Shown in pieces: positions 1 to 9,131 of a stretch of DNA of 64,000 bases. The stretch lies in contig JAJCZJ010000055.1 of assembly GCA_029262455.1 (NCBI GenBank), positions 1 to 64,000 of the forward strand, read 5' to 3'. The notes beneath the pieces were generated by a model, which made no database searches, was not told where the DNA came from, and worked only from the letters and a program-made list of their open reading frames with translations. How positions within the stretch are numbered: the stretch's first letter is position 1; every line of letters begins with the position of its first letter. This stretch comes from Deltaproteobacteria bacterium (GTDB lineage: Bacteria; Desulfobacterota; Binatia; HRBIN30; CADEER01). The position numbers and the translations under genes are program-made.

Positions 1-366
1 TGAAAGCGCCGATTAAAATCGGCAAGGAGAAGCGGATGAAAGATCCGTACGATGAAGGAATAGCGAACCGCATCGGCCCCGAGTCATGCGTTGGCGACTG
101 AGAGGTCGCAGCGAAGCGTTGACAGGGGGAGAAGTGGGCAGGGACATGGAGCCGCGAAAGGCTGACATTTGGGGTGCCGACGCCGTAGGGCGCGCGGAAG
201 GCAAAACCGGTTTGACCGATATCGCAAGGTCAGGCGGACCCCACGCGGTCGTAGACCCCGTGCACGCTTTGATCTCTCTTTGCACGAGAATCGGGAGATC
301 CTCAGTCCGATCGCCCGGAGATGGCCGGGCGATCCGCGCCGTTAATCCTCTGGGAGCACTGCGGCG

Positions 367-1842
367 ATGAACGGAGGGAGGAAGTCGGACTGGCCCATAG
401 TACCTGAGAAGCCGGCGAACAAAGCGGACGGTGCGCCGTCGGCGGCGGAGTTGGTGGAGGGAAGGGGCCGGGCCAAGGGGAACTCGGTGGAGCGTAGCAG
501 CGACCGGACACAGAGCCGGGGTGAGCTGTCACAGGCGCTGGACCGAGTACGGCAGGCAGCCAGAAAGGATAAGAGGCTGCAGTTCACAGCGCTCTGGCAC
601 CATGTGTACGACGTTGATCGGCTACGCAAGCATTTCTTCGCACTAAAGCGAGCGAGCGCGGCGGGGATCGACGGAGAGACGTGGGGGCACTACGGGCAGC
701 GACTGGAGGAGAATCTCCAGGATCTGTCGGGACGGCTCAAGCGGGGGGCGTACCGTGCGAAGCCTGTCAGACGCGTTCACATACCGAAGCCCGATGGTGG
801 TCAGCGACCGCTGGGAGTGCCGGTGCTGGAGGACAAACTAGTCCAGCGCACGGTGGCGGAGGTACTGAGCGCAATCTACGAGACCGACTTCAAAGGGTTC
901 TCTTACGGATTCCGACCCGGTCGCGGACAGCACAATGCGCTCGACGCGGTGGCAGTGGGAATACGGTGGAGAAAGGTGGGCTGGGTGCTCGATGCAGACA
1001 TTCGTGGATTTTTCGATGCCATCGACCATGATTGGATGCTGAAGTTCATCGAGCACCGAGTAGCGGACCGGCGCGTCGTACGCCACATCAAGAAGTGGCT
1101 GAAGGCGGGCGTGCTGGAGGCCGGGAATCTTCGGTACCAGGAGTGCGGAACACCGCAGGGGGGAAGCATTTCCCCGCTGTTAGCCAATATCTACCTGCAC
1201 TACGTGTTGGACCTGTGGGTAGCGCAGTGGAGAAGGACGCAGACGGACAAGAGTGTGATTGTGGTCCGGTACGCCGACGACTTCATTGTGGGCTTCCAAA
1301 CCCGCGCCGATGGCGAGCAGTTTCTTGAAGACCTGCGCGAACGACTGCGCAAGTTCGGACTAGAACTGCACGGCGACAAGACCCGACTCCTCGAGTTTGG
1401 CCGTTTTGCAGCGGCGAGGCGAAAGGAGCTGGGGCAAGGCAAACCGGAGACCTTCAACTTCCTCGGATTCACACACATCTGTTCGAAGACGAGGAATGGA
1501 AGATTCGTGGTCGTACGCAAAACCAAGCGGACGGCGATGCAGGCAAAGCTCGCGGAGATCAAGGTCGAGCTGCGCCGGCGAATGCACGATCCTGTTCCAG
1601 AGGTGGCACAGTGGCTGCGCGCGGTCCTGCGAGGGCACAATCAGTATTTTGGTGTCCCTCTCAACGGCCGGGCACAAGCCTCGTTCCGGCATCAAGTGAT
1701 TCGTCTGTGGTTTCGCACGCTGCGGCGTCGGAGTCAGAAAACGAGACTCACCTGGGACCGGATGGTTCGTCTACAGCGGTGGCTCCCTCAGCCCCGTGTT
1801 GTTCATCCTCATCCCGATCAACGCCTGCGCGTCAGAACCTAA
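367..1842 (+). CDS. ltrA: Group II intron reverse transcriptase/maturase
   Basis: This protein of 491 residues acts in intron splicing (maturase) and in target-primed reverse transcription. The palm carries RYADDF with the catalytic aspartates at about residues 304-305. Upstream motifs include IPKPDGGQRPLGVP near 140, the SYGFRPGR block near 180 and TPQGGSISPLLANI near 265. The thigh/X region includes the ETFNFLGFTH block around 365. The protein ends at a WLP..R..HP.P..RLRV signature with no H-N-H endonuclease domain after it, which matches the endonuclease-lacking bacterial intron classes. The reading frame is intact. The first ATG is used, although the initial 60 residues are low complexity and the true start could be slightly later. 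Confidence 0.93.
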   Translation: MNGGRKSDWPIVPEKPANKADGAPSAAELVEGRGRAKGNSVERSSDRTQSRGELSQALDRVRQAARKDKRLQFTALWHHVYDVDRLRKHFFALKRASAAGIDGETWGHYGQRLEENLQDLSGRLKRGAYRAKPVRRVHIPKPDGGQRPLGVPVLEDKLVQRTVAEVLSAIYETDFKGFSYGFRPGRGQHNALDAVAVGIRWRKVGWVLDADIRGFFDAIDHDWMLKFIEHRVADRRVVRHIKKWLKAGVLEAGNLRYQECGTPQGGSISPLLANIYLHYVLDLWVAQWRRTQTDKSVIVVRYADDFIVGFQTRADGEQFLEDLRERLRKFGLELHGDKTRLLEFGRFAAARRKELGQGKPETFNFLGFTHICSKTRNGRFVVVRKTKRTAMQAKLAEIKVELRRRMHDPVPEVAQWLRAVLRGHNQYFGVPLNGRAQASFRHQVIRLWFRTLRRRSQKTRLTWDRMVRLQRWLPQPRVVHPHPDQRLRVRT

Positions 1843-1847
1843 GGCAG

Positions 1848-1920
1848 GAGCCGGATGCGGTAGTTCCGCAAGTCCGGATCTGTGCGGGGGGCACCGGGTA
1901 ACCGGTGTCCCTACCGCGAC
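1848..1920 (+). ncRNA. Group II intron domains V and VI
   Basis: About 34 bases starting GAGCCGGATGCGG form a hairpin whose arms (GAGCCGGAT.. and ..GTCCGGATCTG) resemble the catalytic domain V of bacterial group II introns. A second GC-rich hairpin follows (GGGGCACCGG paired with CCGGTGTCCC) and is the expected domain VI carrying the branch point. The position immediately after the maturase stop fits the standard layout. Exact ends were judged by eye. Confidence 0.75.
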
Positions 1921-1966
1921 CCAGTCTTTTTGAATGGATGTCCCGCTTATTCTTCTCGGTTGCTAT

Positions 1967-2254
1967 TCAGTCCGCGAAAAGCCGGTACATCGAATCGATT
2001 GACTCGGGACCATAGGCTACGACACCCACTGGCACGGCATAGTCGATGGCCTCCAGAATGCGGCCCGCAGCCACCGGGCTGAAGCCTCCACAGAGCTCGA
2101 TGAGTTGAATCCCTTCAGAGACCATCTCGATCGCTGCCGCAACTCCGTCGGCGGCGTCGCACACGCCGACCACTTTCATCGAAAATTTGTCCGTTCCCTG
2201 CCACTGGACGAACGCGTCGCCCGTCACGATGAAACCAAACTTGCTCAACGCCAC
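1967..2254 (-). CDS. DUF6506 family protein
   Basis: This is a small protein of 95 residues. It contains a segment of the pattern MVSEGIQLIELCGGFSP followed by VPVGVVAYGPES, which is how I recall the DUF6506 family of uncharacterised soluble alpha/beta proteins. The GTG start is chosen because AGGGAGAG lies a few bases upstream and the product then begins with the conserved KFGFIVTG strand. An upstream ATG 36 codons earlier would add an unrelated-looking extension. The function is unknown, and no partner gene is adjacent because the intron lies on one side and repeat DNA on the other. Confidence 0.65.
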   Translation of the reverse strand: MALSKFGFIVTGDAFVQWQGTDKFSMKVVGVCDAADGVAAAIEMVSEGIQLIELCGGFSPVAAGRILEAIDYAVPVGVVAYGPESIDSMYRLFAD

Positions 2255-2369
2255 CTTGCTCTCCCTTTCGGTCTGTCTCTCAGAAGGACACCGATATGCC
2301 GCGAGAACGTCTAGAACAAGGCCAAGAAACGAACGTTGGAAAACGAGGAGGAGACGGGACAACAGTTGA

Positions 2370-2610
2370 AGGTCACGACCGCAGATATCCGGTCATCCAC
2401 CCGAAATCCTGAAGCCTCTTCGTGTCTTAGTGTCTTCGTGTTGAAATATCAGAACGAAAGCTCGCCGGAACCCGCAACTCTGCTTCTGAGGTACTGCCGC
2501 CAATCTTCAAGTGTCGGCCACGACTCTGGTTGATGAATTCCGACCCTGTTTGGCAGCCTGATCCAGGTTGCGTCCTCGTGGAACACCTTTCTTACACAAA
2601 GACACGTCAC
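2370..2610 (+). repeat. Dispersed ~250 bp repeat, diverged copy (copy A)
   Basis: This stretch aligns along its length with the copies at 9132 and 11116. Shared blocks are CAGATATC, a CTTCGTGTCT-type tract, GAACGAAAGCTCG, CGCAACTC.GCT.CTGAGGT, GTTTGGCA and a terminal ACACAAAGACACG tract. It is clearly more diverged than the other two are from each other. The CTTCGTGTC tract on the left and the AAAGACACG tract on the right are reverse complements in the better-preserved copies. No gene is supported between the DUF6506 gene and the small membrane protein apart from this element. Confidence 0.75.
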
Positions 2611-2697
2611 TGATTCGGAAGTGCTGGATCAGCTGGATTCAGCGCGGCGCTTTCGCCTGCGCGTCGAGTGGATTACGCGACGCCACCTTGCCGTATC

Positions 2698-2853
2698 TCA
2701 CAGCACCCAATCGAAGATTGGCGAGGCCCAATAGGCGAGGAAGGCGCCACTCGCGATCCACGGCCAGACGAAGACTCGCGGTTCGAAATCAGCTGCCAGA
2801 AAACACGTGGCATTGGACCAAACGATGATTGCAAAACCAGTAAAAAATTCCAT
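2698..2853 (-). CDS. 51-residue small membrane protein
   Basis: This open frame encodes a hydrophobic protein with two predicted membrane segments, about residues 4-20 (FTGFAIIVWSNATCFLAA) and 28-48 (VFVWPWIASGAFLAYWAS). A short polar turn, DFEPR, separates them. A strong ribosome-binding site (GGAAGGGGG) lies about nine bases before the ATG. It is too short to assign to a family. The ribosome site and clean hydrophobic pattern argue for a real gene; its position between repeat DNA and the kinase cluster gives no clue to function. The 267 bases between it and the kinase gene show nothing I can name. Confidence 0.5.
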   Translation of the reverse strand: MEFFTGFAIIVWSNATCFLAADFEPRVFVWPWIASGAFLAYWASPIFDWVL

Positions 2854-3120
2854 TCTTCAGACCCCCTTCCTGGTCGTAGCTCCAAGATCCATGCCACTTT
2901 GTGAGTGATTGCCACGGAGAGGTTTGGGGGCTGGGTGCAGGTGTTTTACACACAGCGGCGGGCAGACCTTGCAAACCAGGAGTACATCTTGCAGGCCCTG
3001 CGGCTATGCGAGCATCCTAAGCCGCGACGTCGGCCCGATATCCGCCGGCCCTGTATTGACTCGGGCAGTCGTACCTTGGCACGGACGCCGGATTTTTCTC
3101 CGACGCTACGCTCGAGGACC

Positions 3121-5208
3121 CTAGCGTCGCTGCTGGTCCAGGACTGCGCGCAATTCGTCGGCGCTGATCGGTTTGACCAAGTGGCTGTCGAAGCCGGCGC
3201 CCAGGGCGCGAGCTCTGTCTTCGGGATGTCCGTATCCCGTGACCGCGACTAAGGTCGCTCCCTGCTCCCCGATACGCTTGCGGTATTCTCGGGCGAATTC
3301 GTAGCCGTCGAGCCCCGGTAGGCCGATGTCGACCAAGATCAGATCCGGCTCGTAGGTCATCGCAAACTCCAGACCACTGAGTCCATCTGCCATCTCCGAG
3401 ACATCGTTGCCCCAGGCTTCCAGTAGAGCCCTCATCGCCATCCGTACGTCATCGTCGTCCTCGACGAGGAGAACCGATCTTCGCTTCTGGGCGGCGTCGG
3501 TCGTCGTCAGCGCCGGCGTGTCTGTCGAGCCGGGTTCTTGGATTCTCGGCAGACGTACTTCAAACTCGCTGCCGCGGTTGGAGCCCGCGCTCTTCGCCGC
3601 GACTCGACCCCCGTGCATCTCGACCACCTTCTTTACCAGGGTCAGGCCGATTCCGAGTCCGCCGCCGCCGCGGTCGATCTTCTGCGGCCCCTGCGAAAAC
3701 AAGTCGAAGGCCTTGGTCAGAAAGTCGGCCTGTAGCCCAACGCCGTCGTCGCGAATGCGCAACACCGCCTCGTCACCTTCCGCCTCCAGGGTCACCCAGA
3801 TTGACCCGTGCTCGGGGGTATACTTTACGGCGTTCTCCAGTAGATTCGTGGCAACTTGCTCGATCCGGACTGGATCCCCCGACACCCAAACCAGCTCCGT
3901 CGCGACTTCGATGTGTCGCTGCAGCCCCTCCAGGTTTCGAATCGTGTCTTCGACGCAGCCGGAGATGATGCTACCGAGCTCCACATCAGACCTCTTGATG
4001 ACGAACTGGCCGGAGCTTACCCGGGCTACATCGAGCAGATCGCTGACAATCGAGCGCAGGTGATCGCCTTGGCGCAGAATGATCCCGATCAGAGATTCGC
4101 TCGACTCCTGCCGGCCATTTTGGGCGCGCAGCCCCAATGCCGACGTGTTGATCGCCGCCAGGGGGTTGCGCAACTCGTGACCCAACATCGCAAGAAACTC
4201 GTCCTTGGCGCGATTCATGGCCTCGGCTTTGTATTGCGCCGCACGCGCCTCCTCGATCAACGCCTCGCGCTCGACTACGGCGGAGTGTCTCTCGATAGCA
4301 ATCTGCGCCAGACGCACGAAGTTCGCCATCCAGATCAGGTCGCCAGGGGAAGGCTCTTCTGCCAACTCTCCGTGGACGATCAGCACCGCCAAGGCCTGAT
4401 GCTGTGAGTCCAGGACCGGCGTCACCCAACAGCGACGCGCCGCTTCGGCCGGCTGGTCGCTGGCGATCCCCTTGAGCATCTCGTCGGAATCGAAATCCGC
4501 CACGACCTCGAGTTGACCTGCGGACGCGGCGCGCCATACAGGGCCCGCCTCTGGGCCGAGCTTGGTCCGGCGCACCCGCTTGGTGAACGCCGCCGGTATA
4601 TGCAGGCCAACCGGTTCAAGGATACGCCGTCGAACCAGATCGAGCGGCAGTATCACGGTCCGCACCGCGGGGCGGTCAGCGTCGGCGACTTTCACGATGG
4701 CACTCATGGCGGAAGGTAGAGTGGCACCATCGGCGATCGCACCAAGCAACGCCGTTTCGGCATCTTGAATCGCCTCGGTCTGCCGGCGCCGAGCGATTTC
4801 GCGCCCGAGCTGGTCGATCTTGCTATTGAGCACCGCGAAACTATTGGACGCGGTACTGTCTTCGGGTCGTTCGCATCGAAGCAGCATGAGCTTCTCACCC
4901 TGAACAAGATCCGGCGGGATGCGGCTAGCATACACACGACATTGCAGCGACGAGTCCTCCTCCTGTCGAAAACTGAGCCTGCCAGGTAGGGGGTCACCGG
5001 TACTAGCGGCGCGGCGCAAGAGTCGGTCGACGCTTGCCGCGGAGTCGATCACCAAAGAGTGGAGGGTCGCGCCGCGCGATTTGGTTTCGTCGAAGCCCAA
5101 AGTTTCGCGCATGACGTGTGTGCAGGCTCTGACGGTGCCCGCGCGGTCGACGATCAAAGCAGGACGATCGAGCGCGTTTGACAGGGCAAGTGCAGATTTG
5201 ACGTTCAC
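3121..5208 (-). CDS. Hybrid sensor histidine kinase with C-terminal receiver
   Basis: This is a cytoplasmic-type hybrid kinase of 695 residues with no membrane segments. The N-terminal ~100 residues look like a PAS domain (PALIVDRAGTVRA). A GAF-like sensor region spans roughly 150-310. HisKA follows, with phospho-accepting His344 in MLGHELRNPL. The ATPase has an N box NLLENA near 456, DDGVGL near 488 and GGGGLGIGL near 514. A receiver domain with Asp627 in ILVDIGLPG ends the protein. The GTG start overlaps the stop of the upstream gene by two bases plus spacing (TGAAGTG), which implies translational coupling. It is the last gene of a three-gene sensory cluster; no output gene is adjacent, so its phosphorelay target is unknown. 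Confidence 0.88.
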   Translation of the reverse strand: MNVKSALALSNALDRPALIVDRAGTVRACTHVMRETLGFDETKSRGATLHSLVIDSAASVDRLLRRAASTGDPLPGRLSFRQEEDSSLQCRVYASRIPPDLVQGEKLMLLRCERPEDSTASNSFAVLNSKIDQLGREIARRRQTEAIQDAETALLGAIADGATLPSAMSAIVKVADADRPAVRTVILPLDLVRRRILEPVGLHIPAAFTKRVRRTKLGPEAGPVWRAASAGQLEVVADFDSDEMLKGIASDQPAEAARRCWVTPVLDSQHQALAVLIVHGELAEEPSPGDLIWMANFVRLAQIAIERHSAVVEREALIEEARAAQYKAEAMNRAKDEFLAMLGHELRNPLAAINTSALGLRAQNGRQESSESLIGIILRQGDHLRSIVSDLLDVARVSSGQFVIKRSDVELGSIISGCVEDTIRNLEGLQRHIEVATELVWVSGDPVRIEQVATNLLENAVKYTPEHGSIWVTLEAEGDEAVLRIRDDGVGLQADFLTKAFDLFSQGPQKIDRGGGGLGIGLTLVKKVVEMHGGRVAAKSAGSNRGSEFEVRLPRIQEPGSTDTPALTTTDAAQKRRSVLLVEDDDDVRMAMRALLEAWGNDVSEMADGLSGLEFAMTYEPDLILVDIGLPGLDGYEFAREYRKRIGEQGATLVAVTGYGHPEDRARALGAGFDSHLVKPISADELRAVLDQQRR

Positions 5209-5209
5209 T

Positions 5210-5746
5210 TCAATCGGACTCGAAGTACTCGCGCCCCTCGACGGATGCGGTTGACGCGCTCGGCCGAACGTGAACGACGACCCTGCACTGTGGGTGCCCA
5301 TCGGCGATCGTTTTCTCGAGCTCGACCTTAGCGTAGCCGTGGTTTTGCGCGGCGATGTGGCCGAACACATTCGAGGTCATCATACACATCGACTTTCGAC
5401 CAATCACCCTGTCTCCGAACGGGCAAGCGCGGTTGCCGAAAACGATCTTGTCGTCATCGCGCTCCGCAACGTAGAAGTCTCCTCCGATTCGACGTTTGAG
5501 GTCGACAAGAACCTCCGCGACCTCGCCGGACTCGAGGCTACTCTTGTTCAACGCTTTGCGATAAGCGGCAAGAATCTCCTCGCCCATCGCTTGCCCGACA
5601 ACACTGATAAAGCCCGACGCTTCGGCGAGACCTACCGTGTCCTCGAGGCTACCCGCCAGGTGACGAATCAGCGTCCTCATGAAGAGGTCGCGATTGAGGT
5701 CTACCGGTAACTCATCGATTGGGTTCCTACTGTTGGGATCCGCCAT
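5210..5746 (-). CDS. MetOD1 (methanogen output domain 1) family protein
   Basis: This protein of 178 residues matches the domain usually found at the end of archaeal and bacterial sensor kinases and called methanogen output domain 1. Recognisable blocks are the N-terminal helix FMRTLIRHLAGSLED, VLVDLKRRIGGDFYV, the cysteine block GNRACPFG, then CMMTSNVFG and a final Cys in PQCRVVVHVRP. The spaced cysteines suggest a metal or redox site, but that is inference. It lies between two histidine kinases and is coupled to the hybrid kinase downstream, so it probably works in the same signalling pathway as a separate module. Confidence 0.75.
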   Translation of the reverse strand: MADPNSRNPIDELPVDLNRDLFMRTLIRHLAGSLEDTVGLAEASGFISVVGQAMGEEILAAYRKALNKSSLESGEVAEVLVDLKRRIGGDFYVAERDDDKIVFGNRACPFGDRVIGRKSMCMMTSNVFGHIAAQNHGYAKVELEKTIADGHPQCRVVVHVRPSASTASVEGREYFESD

Positions 5747-5787
5747 TTTCTCAATCTACCCGACCTTTCCAACTCTGCAACGCCCGG

Positions 5788-7075
5788 CTACGCGCGCTGG
5801 AGCGCGATCCGAATAACCGTGCCCGCCGGTTGCTCGTCGTCTGTCCAGATCCTCCCACCGTGAGCCTGAACGATCCCCTGCGCGAGGGACAGGCCAAGCT
5901 GTGCACCGCGCCAGGTTCGCGTCCCCTGCTTGAATAGATGATCTCGAATATCCGCAGGAATCCCTGCGCCATCGTCCCGCACGGTGAGGACCACCTCCCG
6001 CGCTCGCACATCTACTTCCACCGTGACGGTGGAGTTTCGCGGACAACTCTTCACCGAATTGCCAATCAGGTTCGAAAGCAGGTGCAGAATCCGCTGCTGA
6101 TCGGCGAGCACGAGGGCGTTTTCGTCAACCGCTTCCATCTCGAGCCGAATGCCTCGTTTCGCGGCGTCGGGTTCATGCGGTAGCCGCGAGTTCTCTCAAA
6201 ATACCTACGACGAACACAGATTCGAGCTCGAGGTGCAGGGCATCGGCGTGGATCGCCGCAAAATCGCAAAGGTCGTGAATCAACCGTTCGATGCGACTGG
6301 CAGAGCGTCGAATGTTGGCCGAGTTCTTCTGCTGCTGCTCTGACTCTGCTGTCTCCCCGATCAGCGCCGCCGACAAGCCGATCGCGTTGAGCGGACTCTT
6401 CAAGTCGTGCGAGACAACCGCCATGATCTGCTCGCGCGCCGCGACCTCGCGCTGATTCTGTTCAGATAAAGTCTCATTTTCGAGGGCCAGCGCGATACGC
6501 TGGCCAAAGTCTTCGGCGATGAGCCGAACTTCATCGTCGAACGGGTCGCGCGGCGCGGCTGACAAGAATACGATCGCACCGAGTCGTTGCGTCCGCCCCT
6601 GCAACGCGATCGCGAGGGCGGCGTTGAGCTGGCGATCGCGCGCCCAAGATCCCTCCGCTAGCGCCGTGAACTCGGTGAGCGTTTGCGCGTTGCCGCAAAC
6701 CACTTCGGTGATTCCTGTATCGCAGACGCGATGCACCGCCGGACTTGATCTGGGCTGACTTGCAAACCGTTCGATCTCCAATTCTTCGCCTTCGAGGCGT
6801 GCCCAGGCGATACGCTGTGGCGCATCGCCACGCAGGAGATGCAGGATCGCGCAATCCGCGATGGTCGGTACGGCAAGCCGTAAAGCCAAGTCCGGGATCG
6901 CCTGACGCTCGAGAGTCTGAGAGAGGGCAAGCCCCGTGTCCGCGAGGAACCGTAGGCGTGATTGCAGCTTACTCAATTGTTCGTCCTGGATCCGCAATTC
7001 CTCGAATGGATCATCCAAGTTCTTCTCAGTGAGGGCAACCCCGACGCGGCGGGAAAATCGTCTCGACGGAGGCAC
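5788..7075 (-). pseudogene. GAF histidine kinase, broken by a frameshift near 6183
   Basis: The N-terminal frame (about 300 residues) holds a GAF-like domain and a HisKA domain with the phospho-accepting His in AVVSHDLKSPLNAI. It stops at ELAATA, where the ATPase linker should begin. One base out of frame, the sequence continues as HEPDAAKRGIRLEMEA and then a complete HATPase domain (LLSNLIGNSVK, DDGAGIP, QLGLSLAQGIV, GGRIW). The two halves join smoothly if a single base is removed around 6183. This is a recent frameshift, a sequencing error or, less likely, programmed frameshifting. It would be first in the cluster with the MetOD1 protein (41 bp downstream) and the hybrid kinase. Confidence 0.8.
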
Positions 7076-7083
7076 AAGTCACA

Positions 7084-7133
7084 CGAGCTTTCGTTCCTTC
7101 TTTCCACACAAAGACAGCAAGACACAAAGGCGG
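7084..7133 (-). repeat. Dispersed repeat, terminal fragment in inverted orientation (copy D)
   Basis: Read on the minus strand, this 50 bp reproduces the left end of the repeat: a CTTTGTGTCTT.CTGTCTTTGTGT tract followed by GAAGGAACGAAAGCTCG. Only the terminal ~50 bp is recognisable. It lies immediately upstream of the kinase pseudogene start and next to a monooxygenase remnant, so it marks a rearranged junction. Confidence 0.65.
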
Positions 7134-7164
7134 TCTAGCGGTGCTGCGCCTGCGGGCTTGTCGT

Positions 7165-7290
7165 GCAGAGCTCCACTTACTCGCGGAGTACCGCCACTCC
7201 TCGGCCCCGGAAGTCTTTCTCGTGGCGTGCGGCCAGGTCACCGACAACCTTCGCCTCGGCAATGGCATCGTGCAGCTCCCCGGCCGGCTT
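7165..7290 (+). pseudogene. Luciferase-like monooxygenase fragment
   Basis: About 42 codons translate to AELHLLAEYRHSSAPEVFL followed by a segment containing TDNLRLGNGIVQLPG. This matches the N-terminal region of LLM-class flavin-dependent oxidoreductases (EHH.L.EYSHSSAPEVFLAA...T..IRLGHGI..LP). Neither the barrel start nor the remaining ~250 residues is present, so it is a relic. It sits between the repeat fragment and the amidohydrolase gene, on the amidohydrolase strand. Confidence 0.6.
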
Positions 7291-7386
7291 CAGCAACTAG
7301 AGATGCTTGCAAAACGCTCACATGCGTAGGTAGATCGACGACCCTCTGTCCTCGCAGAGGTGGACTACAAAGTAGGGAGCCTTCAG

Positions 7387-9051
7387 ATGAACGATCTCGC
7401 AATCAAGAACGCCACGGTGGTCGATGGGACAGGCAAGCCCGCTTTCGCTGGCTCGATCGGTATCCAGGACGGGCAGATCACGGAAGTCGGCGACGCCGTC
7501 GGGCGCGCCACCAGAGAGATCGACGCCGAAGGTCGCCTGGTGACGCCCGGCTTCGTCGATATCCACACCCACTACGACGGCCAAGTCTGCTGGGACAAGC
7601 AGCTGACACCAAGCTGCTGGCATGGGGTCACGACGGTCGTAATGGGAAATTGCGGTGTTGGGTTTGCGCCGGTCCATGCGGGCGATGAGAATTGTCTGGT
7701 CGAGCTGATGGAGAGTGTCGAGGACATCCCGGGTTCGGCACTGCACGAGGGCATTCCCTGGACCTGGGAGACTTTTGCCGAGTATCTCGACGCCATCGAC
7801 ACCCCCTACGCGATGGACGTGGGGACTCAGGTCCCGCACGTCGCGATCCGGCGCTACGTGATGGGCGACCGGTGCTACGATGATGCGAACGATGCCGACC
7901 TCCTCCAAATATCGTCGATCGTAAGGGGCGGGCTCGAGGCCGGCGCCTTCGGGTTCTCGACGTCTCGCTACTACGGTCACCTCGACAAAGCAGGTAAGGA
8001 GGTGCCGGGCACACGAGCCGCCGCGAAGGAGATGCTGGCCATCGGAACCGCCTTCGCGGGCCTTGATCACGGGACCATCGAGATCATCACTGATCAAATC
8101 GAAGAGGATGCCGAGCTGGCCTGGGTGGAGAAGATCATCCGCGATACCGGCCGACCTTTGACCATGTTGGCGCTACCCGGTGTGAAGAAGATCTGGAAGC
8201 TGGCGGAAACCTTGCACAGCGAAGGCCTCGAACTGCGCCCCCAGATCGGCGCAAGGCCGGCGTCGATCCTCATGAGTCTCGACGGCACAATCGACCCGAT
8301 GGCGATCTTTCCCAGCTACAAGGCAATTCAGAGACGTCCCCTCGACGAACGCGTCCGCATGTTGGGAGACGCCTCGTTTCGCGAGAAGATCAAGACCGAA
8401 GAGCCCATCCACCACAAGAATGAAGACGCCAGGAGGTTCACGTCGAGGTACGACAAGATGTATCCCCTCGATGATGCTCTCACCTATGAGCCGGCGCCGG
8501 CCGACAGCATCCAAGGCATCGCCGACGCGACGCGGCGACATCCTCTGGATGTGCTGATGGATACGCTGGCGGAGCGGCGACCGATCATCACCTTCGCGGG
8601 TGGCTACCTAGGAGATCTGAACGCGCAATTCGATGCGGTAGCCCGGGAGCGAAGCGTCTTTGGGCTCTCCGACGGCGGCGCCCACTGCGGTGTTCTCTGT
8701 GACGCGAGCGTGCCGACCTACATGCTGAGTTATCTGGCAAGGGATCGGAGCCGGGGCGAGACGATGCCGCTCGAATTCGTGGTTCACAAAATGACCCAAG
8801 ACAGTGCCGGCGTCTACGGATTGTTCGATCGCGGTGTCATCGCACCCGGCTACCAGGCCGACCTCAACCTGATCGACTTCGACGCCCTCGCCTTGGAACA
8901 ACCGCAAATGGTCTATGACCTTCCGAGCGGGGGGAAGCGCTTGATCCAGAAAGCAAAGGGATACGTCGCGACGATCAAGCAAGGTGAAGTCACGTTCGAG
9001 CACGGCGAAGCCACTGGCGCCATGCCGGGCAAGCTCTTGAGGGCCGGCTAG
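7387..9051 (+). CDS. Amidohydrolase, N-acyl-D-amino-acid deacylase family
   Basis: This metal-dependent hydrolase of 554 residues belongs to the D-aminoacylase/dihydropyrimidinase superfamily. It opens with a small beta-sandwich and a GTGKPAF-type block. The HxH metal motif is in DIHTHYDGQ near residue 60, and the family's cysteine ligand block is in MGNCGVGFAP near 88. The barrel ends with SDGGAHCG near 430, whose aspartate is the likely catalytic residue. The start was chosen for the GGGAG ribosome site eight bases upstream. Substrates of this family are usually N-acyl-D-amino acids, but many uncultured members are uncharacterised. It appears to be a single-gene transcript. Confidence 0.82.
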   Translation: MNDLAIKNATVVDGTGKPAFAGSIGIQDGQITEVGDAVGRATREIDAEGRLVTPGFVDIHTHYDGQVCWDKQLTPSCWHGVTTVVMGNCGVGFAPVHAGDENCLVELMESVEDIPGSALHEGIPWTWETFAEYLDAIDTPYAMDVGTQVPHVAIRRYVMGDRCYDDANDADLLQISSIVRGGLEAGAFGFSTSRYYGHLDKAGKEVPGTRAAAKEMLAIGTAFAGLDHGTIEIITDQIEEDAELAWVEKIIRDTGRPLTMLALPGVKKIWKLAETLHSEGLELRPQIGARPASILMSLDGTIDPMAIFPSYKAIQRRPLDERVRMLGDASFREKIKTEEPIHHKNEDARRFTSRYDKMYPLDDALTYEPAPADSIQGIADATRRHPLDVLMDTLAERRPIITFAGGYLGDLNAQFDAVARERSVFGLSDGGAHCGVLCDASVPTYMLSYLARDRSRGETMPLEFVVHKMTQDSAGVYGLFDRGVIAPGYQADLNLIDFDALALEQPQMVYDLPSGGKRLIQKAKGYVATIKQGEVTFEHGEATGAMPGKLLRAG

Positions 9052-9131
9052 TTAGCCCCAGATTCTTCCTGGTCTGCGCAGCGGCGGGCCTGCTGCAGCG
9101 GTAGCGGCCCAGCTTCGAGATCCCAACTTTC

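Larger units (their letters stand above)
1..1920 (+). mobile_element. Group II intron, 5' end outside window
   Basis: This is a retrotransposing ribozyme that encodes its own reverse transcriptase. The first 366 bases are structured, GC-rich and non-coding, as expected for the 3' part of domain I through domain III. The maturase gene then occupies domain IV, and a catalytic hairpin with domain V character begins five bases after the stop codon. The 5' splice site lies to the left of the window. The 3' end is placed near 1920, after a domain VI-like hairpin, and is accurate only to a few bases. No host gene is visible directly downstream, so the intron may sit between genes. Confidence 0.85.
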
